Positions 57,686 through 64,000 of a stretch of DNA of 64,000 nt are shown in pieces. The DNA lies in NCBI GenBank assembly GCA_905250075.1, contig CAJNOP010000199.1, forward strand, positions 62,001-126,000. The letters run 5' to 3'. Made by a program: the position numbers and the translations under genes. The number at the start of each line of letters is the position of its first letter. Positions within the stretch are counted from its first letter, which is position 1. Source of the stretch: Rotaria sp. Silwood1. Its lineage: Eukaryota; Rotifera; Eurotatoria; Philodinida; Philodinidae. Under the pieces are notes generated by a model. The model had not been told where the DNA came from, did no database searches, and saw only the letters and a list, made by a program, of their open reading frames with translations.

Positions 57686-58507
57686 TCGGATACAAGTTCC
57701 AAAGAACATGAACGTGTTTGAGTTTTGAGTATTTATCGTAATGAAATCTCGTTGAGAATGATGAAATCACATGCGATCAATAGTTATCAGCATACATAGA
57801 TTGTACTTAGATAGGCTACACATGATTGATTGATTCACTGTCACAACAGTAACAAAAGCAAGCCTTATTACTTTGAGAGTCTATGCTGTGAGAACGAGAG
57901 ATTAATCAAGAGTGCCTGTACATTGTGTATAACTGTTGATCGAATTGAGAGATGATCGATACTTGAAGTCAGTTGAAAATAAACAATCAATTTTTCTTTA
58001 AAGGCAGTTTGGTCAACAAAAGATATTCTTGTGTGTGTGTTGACTGGCGATTTCAGATCATTCGTTATTGATATCCACTTTATTGATGATCGCTGTATGT
58101 CATCATAGTTAACATTTTCTTATTTTCATTTGAATAGACACAATTAATCGATAACCTTTTAACTGAAAGCGTTGGAAAATGATGTTGCTTTAAACAATTG
58201 TATGATTCGTTTTGACTACAAATGTTTGGTTCCTAGATCAGTAAGCTATATAATGAATGATGTGACTACGATAGAGTTTGCTTTTAATCATGTTTCATAC
58301 GTTGCCGATCAGATTAGATTACAGTCGAAATATTTTTCCAGTACCAAGTTTCAAAGCAAACAGATCTTATATCTGAGAATATTTACAAATATTTTGTTCC
58401 GTTTAAAGACAAATGTTATTTCAGGCTTAAGATCAACATAAAAATAAAAGATAATATATCCTATAATTGATATTCTACGCGAATCAGCTCAGTCTCCACG
58501 TATTCAC
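57686..58507. other. Intergenic region upstream of the AprA-like gene
   Basis: An 89-codon frame at 58172-58441 has no recognisable domain. Otherwise I see nothing. Confidence 0.4.
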
Positions 58508-58515
58508 TATATAAA
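58508..58515 (+). promoter_or_regulatory. TATA box of the AprA-like gene
   Basis: TATATAAA 37-44 bp upstream of the ATG at 58552. A start ~30 bp downstream would place the transcript start close to this ATG and beyond the earlier ATG at 58521, supporting the chosen start. Confidence 0.5.
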
Positions 58516-58551
58516 CCAAGATGAATTACAGCTTTGTAATCATTCTCAATT

Positions 58552-60929
58552 ATGTATCGAATTGTGTGCTTACTGGGCATCGCTTTGGTCGTGATATTGA
58601 ATTCAGTCAAGGCGACTGTACTGGATGACTATGTCAATACACCCGATCCACATTTTGGTTGGAAACGTCTACGAACATATGCATATCCGACGTACATGCT
58701 CTATGTAGTTAACATGACATCTCAACAATGGTTTGATGGTACAATAATCATGATGAGTATTTCTCAATATATATAGATTAATTCTACTTTGTAGCTTCTT
58801 TCTCATCTCAACCTATCTGGTGGCATTACATGATCATCACAGTACCACGAATACTTCGACGTTCACAGATTGCTTTTATGTTCATCGATGGTGGAGACAA
58901 CACGGATCCGTAAGTCTTATTAATTATTAATAGAAATATATTTGTGTATATATTTCCCTATTTTTAAATCAGAATACCTACTAGCAGTTCTGTAACAATG
59001 CTTGCTGAAAGTACAGGCAGTGTTACCGTAGAATTGAAACAGATTCCTAATCAACCGATAAAATTTATGGTAGGATTTGATATTGAAGTTATTCGAATGT
59101 CAAAATATTTCATTCGTGTTAGGCTGATTCAACACAAGAGTCTCGTACAGAAGATGCTATAATAGCATGGACTTGGAAGACATTTATTGAACAAAATGGT
59201 ACAAATCCATATATTCTGCTTCGCATGCCGATGACAAAAGTATTTGATCTGAATGTTTTTTTAATCACTACTTCTTTCATTATATATTTCACCATTCTAC
59301 GATTATTACTTGACTTTCAATTCTGTAACTAAAAATCTCTTCTGTGTTTGATTTTAAACATAGGATCCTATTTACATATTAAAATAGTTTTTTTTCCTCA
59401 AGTTATTTAATTAAATAATTACTACTTTACAAATGATAGGCTGCAGTACGAGGCATGGATGCAACAGAACAATTATTAAAGGAAGAAGGATTTCCAGTAC
59501 CCAACAACTTTGTCATTGCAGGACTTTCCAAAGTAAGTTTCTTTGTTAAAAGATTAGATTCAATGACTTTTTATATTTATTTCTGTAGCGTGGATGGACA
59601 AGTAAGTGTGCGAGAAATTGAATTCAATACTAATAGAACTCATATGAATAGCTTGGACAACGGCTGCTGTTAATAACCAGCGTGTGTCAGCCGCTATTCC
59701 TATTGTTCTGGATATTTTGAATCTTCAAAAGGTAAGCGAAAATATATGTTATTAATATTCTCTTAATAAAAAATTCTTTATTATCCTAGAATATGAAGCA
59801 TCATTATCGGGTAGGTACAGAAGATACTATCATCTACTAAAAAATAATTCCAACATTCTATTTGAAGTCATTGGCTGGATGGACATTTGCTTTCTATAAT
59901 TATTATGTATTGAACATTACTCGGTATCTTGATAATCCCTACTTCCAAAAAATGGCTTCCATTGTCGATCCATATTGTAAGATCTTCTCCAATGTATGAG
60001 TATGTATTAGTTGTACGTATTTTAAAGCCTACTTTGATCGATATGCTCAAGTGAAACTGTTTCAACTTCAAGGGGCTAATGATGAATTCTTTCTACCAGA
60101 TAGCGAGGTATTTTTTATCTGAATTGAAGATATATATATTCATATTGTCGTAGGACTATTTCTGGGATGATCTACAAGTGAAAACTGGCGGTTCTTATCT
60201 CAGGTAAGAGAAGAGATTAATTAAAAAGAAACTTGAATATAATAAATATCATATTAATAGACGCATTCCAAATACTGGACACAACATACAGGGATATCAA
60301 GGAAGTCTTCAAAGTTTTTATCTAAGCATTGCTGATGTAAGTCAATATTGCTTTGAATTTTGACAATTATTGATTATTGGACAATTTAGAAACAAATCTT
60401 ACCGTCATTCAAATGGACAAGATCCATTAATGAAACTCATGGGCAAATTCTTGCAATAATCGATTTTAGTTCTGGACAACCTAAACCAATAAATGCTACA
60501 GTTTATCAAGCGCGAACGGTTAATGGCACAAAGTAGAGCATAATATACCAACGTCATCTTTTCTTGAAAAATTCCTTTTCTAGACGTGATTTTCGACAAG
60601 CAAAAATAGATCCTACATCAGGCCAAATAATTCAGAATCCTATTGTTTGGTTAAATATGCCAGTCACAATTGAAGTAACAATACTAGATAATATTATTGA
60701 CATTTTCCTCTCTTTTTGTCTCTCATAGGCACAAACTAATACGTCAATAACCTACTCGTATACTGCACCTATGCCACCAAGTAGCTACTGGGATGGCATA
60801 TTCATTCAAGTGACATTTGTTGGACCCGAAAATACAACGTTGGATTTGACTACGGAAACACTGATCCTGCCAAACACTTTTCCAGCGGATCCATGTACTG
60901 GAGAAGGTTGTTTCGGCACAATGGTCTAA
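58552..60929 (+). CDS. Secreted PhoPQ-activated pathogenicity-related / AprA-like protein
   Basis: Fifteen exons: 58552-58738, 58795-58909, 58973-59069, 59123-59239, 59440-59532, 59589-59601, 59652-59731, 59790-59810, 59868-59976, 60028-60107, 60154-60203, 60261-60336, 60390-60532, 60584-60674, 60729-60929. All introns are GT-AG, mostly 50-63 bp with one of 200 bp. The product has 490 residues. Residues 1-~21 are a signal peptide (MYRIVCLLGIALVVILNSVKA). The mature part starts LDDYVNTPDPHFGWKRL and includes IWWHYMIITVP, FMFIDGGDN, IIAWTWKTFIE, MPMTKAAVRGMDATEQLLKE, the family box FVIAGLSKRGWTTWTTAAV, IVDPYSYFDRY, GANDEFFLPDSE and a C-terminal beta domain ending in CTGEGCFGTMV. This is the PhoPQ-activated pathogenicity-related family, which includes Dictyostelium AprA, an extracellular proliferation repressor. 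It has an alpha/beta-hydrolase-like core whose nucleophile Ser is in GLSKRGW. The rotifer function is unknown. Confidence 0.93.
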
Positions 60930-61067
60930 TTAACACACAGAACTTATTAAATATTTGCTCTATTTGAAAATAGATGATGCATAGTACTAGAAAAAATATT
61001 ATTATGAGACTTAATATTTCATTCCAATTACTAGGTACTCCTCTAGACTGACATATTTTTTTTTCAA

Positions 61068-61073
61068 ATAAAC
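61068..61073 (+). terminator. Likely polyadenylation signal of the AprA-like gene
   Basis: AATAAA (within TCAAATAAACTG) about 138 bp after the stop codon. A second AATAAA follows at 61168-61173. Confidence 0.5.
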
Positions 61074-61276
61074 TGATATACAGCAATATCTCCTCAAATC
61101 CTGTAAAACACGACTAAATTATTAATTAATTGCGATACAATGAAATGACAACTTATCGCTGAAACACAATAAAACATTGATATTTTACGATAGTTTAGAA
61201 GATATGGAAGAGAAAACTAATACAGAACATACAAATACTAATTATAATCGAGGCAATTCGAGAAAGTGAATGCTGT

Positions 61277-61526
61277 AGTGGCGGAGTCAGAAATGACTAA
61301 GCTTTCCTTCTTAGAAAAAAATATTGAATCTAATTGTTTTACTGAGAAAAATGACAGAGAACAATCAGAGAAAGCTCAGCTTCCTCTAAAAATCTTTGAA
61401 CCCCTATAGAAACCTTTGAGTTTACTCAAGAAATGAAACAATCCTATATCATAGGCAAAGAAAATATCTGTTTTCCACCCTTAAAAAGGTTTGAGTCCCC
61501 ATAGGTTTTTTTCTAGTTCTACCACT
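61277..61526. mobile_element. Possible 250-bp MITE with short degenerate ends
   Basis: AGTGGCGGAGTCAGAAA at the left and the reverse complement AGTGGTAGAACTAGAAA at the right form a mismatched inverted repeat. Internally TTTGAACCCCTATAGA and TTTGAGTCCCCATAGG are near-direct repeats. No transposase and no clear target duplication. Confidence 0.45.
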
Positions 61527-63577
61527 CAAATACTGTCGAGCACTTTAAATTGACATGAATCGTTTAACTGAGTTTGATACTTTGCTCATCATATTATCGG
61601 TGATAAAAAATCGAAATGATCAAACATATCTACATTATGCACTTACAAAGTTGAAAACGCCCATAACAACACGAGGGATTTCAGATATATCTTGCAAAAA
61701 GCATATCTCATCTTATTTTTTGTCACTTTTTGACGTCACAATATACGGATATCAAACAATGATGTGTAGGATCGATGCAATTTCTATTGTTTATATGAAT
61801 GCTGTATTTAAATTGAAAATAATACTACACTATCAAAACCACAACATTGTGCTGAAAATAGCAATTATTATAGGCGATTTCTGATAGAACTTGATGTTTA
61901 AACAATAGTAGACGTATCAGAGTAATCAATAACATGAGTTACGGATGAAAAGATGAATGGATTCATTAACCATTGTTATGATTAATATATCTAAATAAAA
62001 ACGAATTATTCAACCTATTAAATTGACTATAATAAATATATTGGTCGTTTTCTCATCAAATATTCTAACTTCGGTAGCACAACAGTTTTCAAATTGTATT
62101 CATTCACAGCAGCTTTGAGAAAAATATCTATGAAATTAGTTCGTTAACACGCATCTGTTTGAGTTTATTTATGAAGAATAAATTATATTTTAATCTAATT
62201 CAATACAAGAGCAATATTTAAGATAAAACATGAAGAAGATTAAAAGTTTGAGCAAATAGTTTCTATCAAGATGTGTTGACAAAAATATAATACTATTAAT
62301 AGATTTGTTTTATAACCCTTCTCGATCAACCATCATCTATGCTGTTTTTTACATCTCTAAAATTTCATGATTAAAGTGTTTTGATAGACACATGATTTCT
62401 TGCTTGTCACATAACTTGTTATGAATATTATGAGTGTCAATAGAACATTCTGCAATCTCTGATATAAATATCATGTTTTTGTTTATTCCAAGAATATTCA
62501 TCGTTTGAATTCAAAACTATTGTCGAATTTTTATACACAGTCATATTTTCTCGTTGTTTTTGGCGATATTTCATAATGTCTGATGACATAAATACCTAGT
62601 AGCCGTGTGACGCTCTGAAGATTGAGAAAGAATTATGCAATAGTTTCGTAGAAAACCAACGTAAAATTTCAAAAATATTTTGTCACTTTTTTTCTGACAG
62701 GAACGAAAATTTTTCGATTTAATATAATATTCAAATAAAACATGAAAAATTGTATTCTAACTCTATATATGATTATTTGATATAGGCCCATTTTATGATA
62801 CATAAAAGTCATACGTCAAGATAGATGTACTATATGGAGAAGTATGATTTTGTGATTCACATTTTTAATAAAATACTTTTTCTATTACACAAATTTCGAT
62901 TTAGGGAAACTATAAATATGATATTCGTAATATGCTTATAAAACTGCATATAAATAATGTACTTCTCTAAACTAAATAATGGGAAACAGTTCTTAGGTAG
63001 ATAAAAAGTCAAATCGATCATAAGAAAAAAATTAGTATGTAATTCATTATTTAAAATTATTTTGCGCACTTGTCGATTTCGGTATTCTATATAAAACAAA
63101 ATATTTTTTTATTACATTCTTTAATTAGTAAAATGCACAGATATTTGGTAAAAAAAATCTTGTAATGAGATAGATAATACTTTGGTTTATTTTGATTATT
63201 CTAATCTGACTTGTCGAGATTTATTCAATTGAGAAATTCCTCTCATCTTTTGAAATCGATCGATTCATTGCGCTCGACATTTCGGTAACACATGATTTTG
63301 AATTTTCTCCTTATTATAATATATAGATTCTCAAGATTGGAAGAATACGGTTTAGAAACGAGAATTCACCTTCATCTATCTGTTTATCTGTAACATCATA
63401 ACCATGTGGTAATTATCGTACAAATGACCATTTGGTAACTATGGCATAGATGACGGGAAAGGATGAAGAGCAAGCATTCATGTATTAGGATTCAAATTAA
63501 TCGAGAAGTAATATTCCAAGACAAAGAATACGAAATTTGTATACACTGTGAAATGACTCTATAAACTCGATATTTCA
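61527..63577. other. AT-rich intergenic region
   Basis: A 109-codon frame at 61555-61884 shows no family features or splice structure, so I do not call a gene. Nothing else stands out. Confidence 0.4.
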
Positions 63578-63873
63578 TCTATTAGCAGTCATGACTAGTT
63601 TCGGTCTTGCTCTAGAGCCCTATCAGATTACTTCGAAATATTCTGTCTTGTTTGTTACAATAAATGAATAACAAGCACGTTTTTGTATTCTAACTAGAAC
63701 AATATCTAGTTGAATACGAATGTTCTATATAATTATAACAATAATAGGTTCTATAATGCCTACTTGATTTATTTAATTTTTTATTACTATAATAAAGACA
63801 AATTCGAATATCATTAGTCATCTAATAATGAGGCCATTTAGCAAGACTGAATTGGTCATGACTGCTAATAGAT
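63578..63873. mobile_element. 296-bp element with about 35-bp terminal inverted repeats
   Basis: Left end ATCTATTAGCAGTCATGAC followed by GTCTTGCT; right end AGCAAGAC...GTCATGACTGCTAATAGAT. The 35-bp ends are complementary with a few mismatches; the interior is AT-rich and not palindromic, typical of a short non-autonomous DNA transposon. No clear target duplication. Confidence 0.75.
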
Positions 63874-64000
63874 TAATATTGATTTTTCTTTATTAACATA
63901 AGAATCCAATTTTGTAAGATGAAAGAATGGGTTTAATGAAAACAAATCATTATCATATGCAAATTAGTCGCTTGTATTTGCCTAGTATAATACTTAATGC

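Noticed and set aside
61555..61884. 109-codon frame as a gene
   Set aside because: No domain, no splice structure and it lies in otherwise empty AT-rich DNA.
1..64000. tRNA, rRNA or CRISPR features
   Set aside because: No tRNA-like B-box with matching stems, no rRNA blocks and no regularly spaced direct repeats with unique spacers were seen; the tandem arrays are telomere-type or microsatellite.

Overview
The window looks like animal, almost certainly bdelloid rotifer, nuclear DNA. It is AT-rich, genes have introns of about 50-60 bp with GT-AG ends, and arrays of TGTGGG / CCCACA (the repeat reported for bdelloid telomeres) occur internally. The protein content also fits: F-box/leucine-rich proteins of a type expanded in bdelloids, a Penelope-like element with a GIY-YIG nuclease, and a giant RNF213-type ATPase. 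I cannot tell Adineta from Rotaria or other bdelloids. Three 100-N assembly gaps are present (18942-19041, 34174-34273, 54456-54555); two of them touch telomere-type repeats.

Layout. 1-550: 5' part of a minus-strand gene that runs off the window. 551-8600: gene-poor, with four inverted-repeat (foldback or MITE-like) structures; the one at 6700-7008 has clean TA target duplications. 8629-9945: TPR + ZZ finger + von Willebrand A protein in one exon. 9946-15390: long AT-rich intergenic stretch. 15392-15787: small SnoaL/DUF4440-like protein with one 54-bp intron. 15900-23000: AT-rich, two large foldback elements, one gap. 23029-23367: truncated copy of a bdelloid domain protein. 25104-25754: foldback element with head-to-head telomere-type repeats inside it. 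25888-27624: F-box/LRR-like gene in three exons.

28192-35072 is a mobile-element patchwork: two inverted 513-bp copies of one repeat family (called R1 here), a Penelope-like element broken by two nested insertions, two large head-to-head TGTGGG/CCCACA arrays that share the same central spacer, a small RING-type gene between them, and a hAT-like hairpin. 35300-49844 is the centrepiece: a six-exon gene for a 4733-residue RNF213 (mysterin)-like AAA+ protein. Its two classic Walker A/B modules are intact and an RZ-type zinc finger is recognisable, but I see no canonical RING finger. Just 3' of it a fourth head-to-head telomere-type array truncates an R1 copy on one side and a coding fragment on the other.

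50900-64000: a MITE-like element with TA duplications and many CGACACAT motifs, a four-helix membrane protein (51736-52443), a frameshifted minus-strand pseudogene (53502-54180), a piggyBac-type non-autonomous element with TTAA duplications (57060-57681), and a 15-exon gene for a secreted PhoPQ-activated pathogenicity-related / AprA-like protein (58552-60929). The genes do not form one pathway. The most striking signal is the repeated head-to-head telomere-repeat junctions in a 25-kb stretch, which look like scars of telomere healing and fusion, or copies of a telomere-repeat-carrying palindromic unit.
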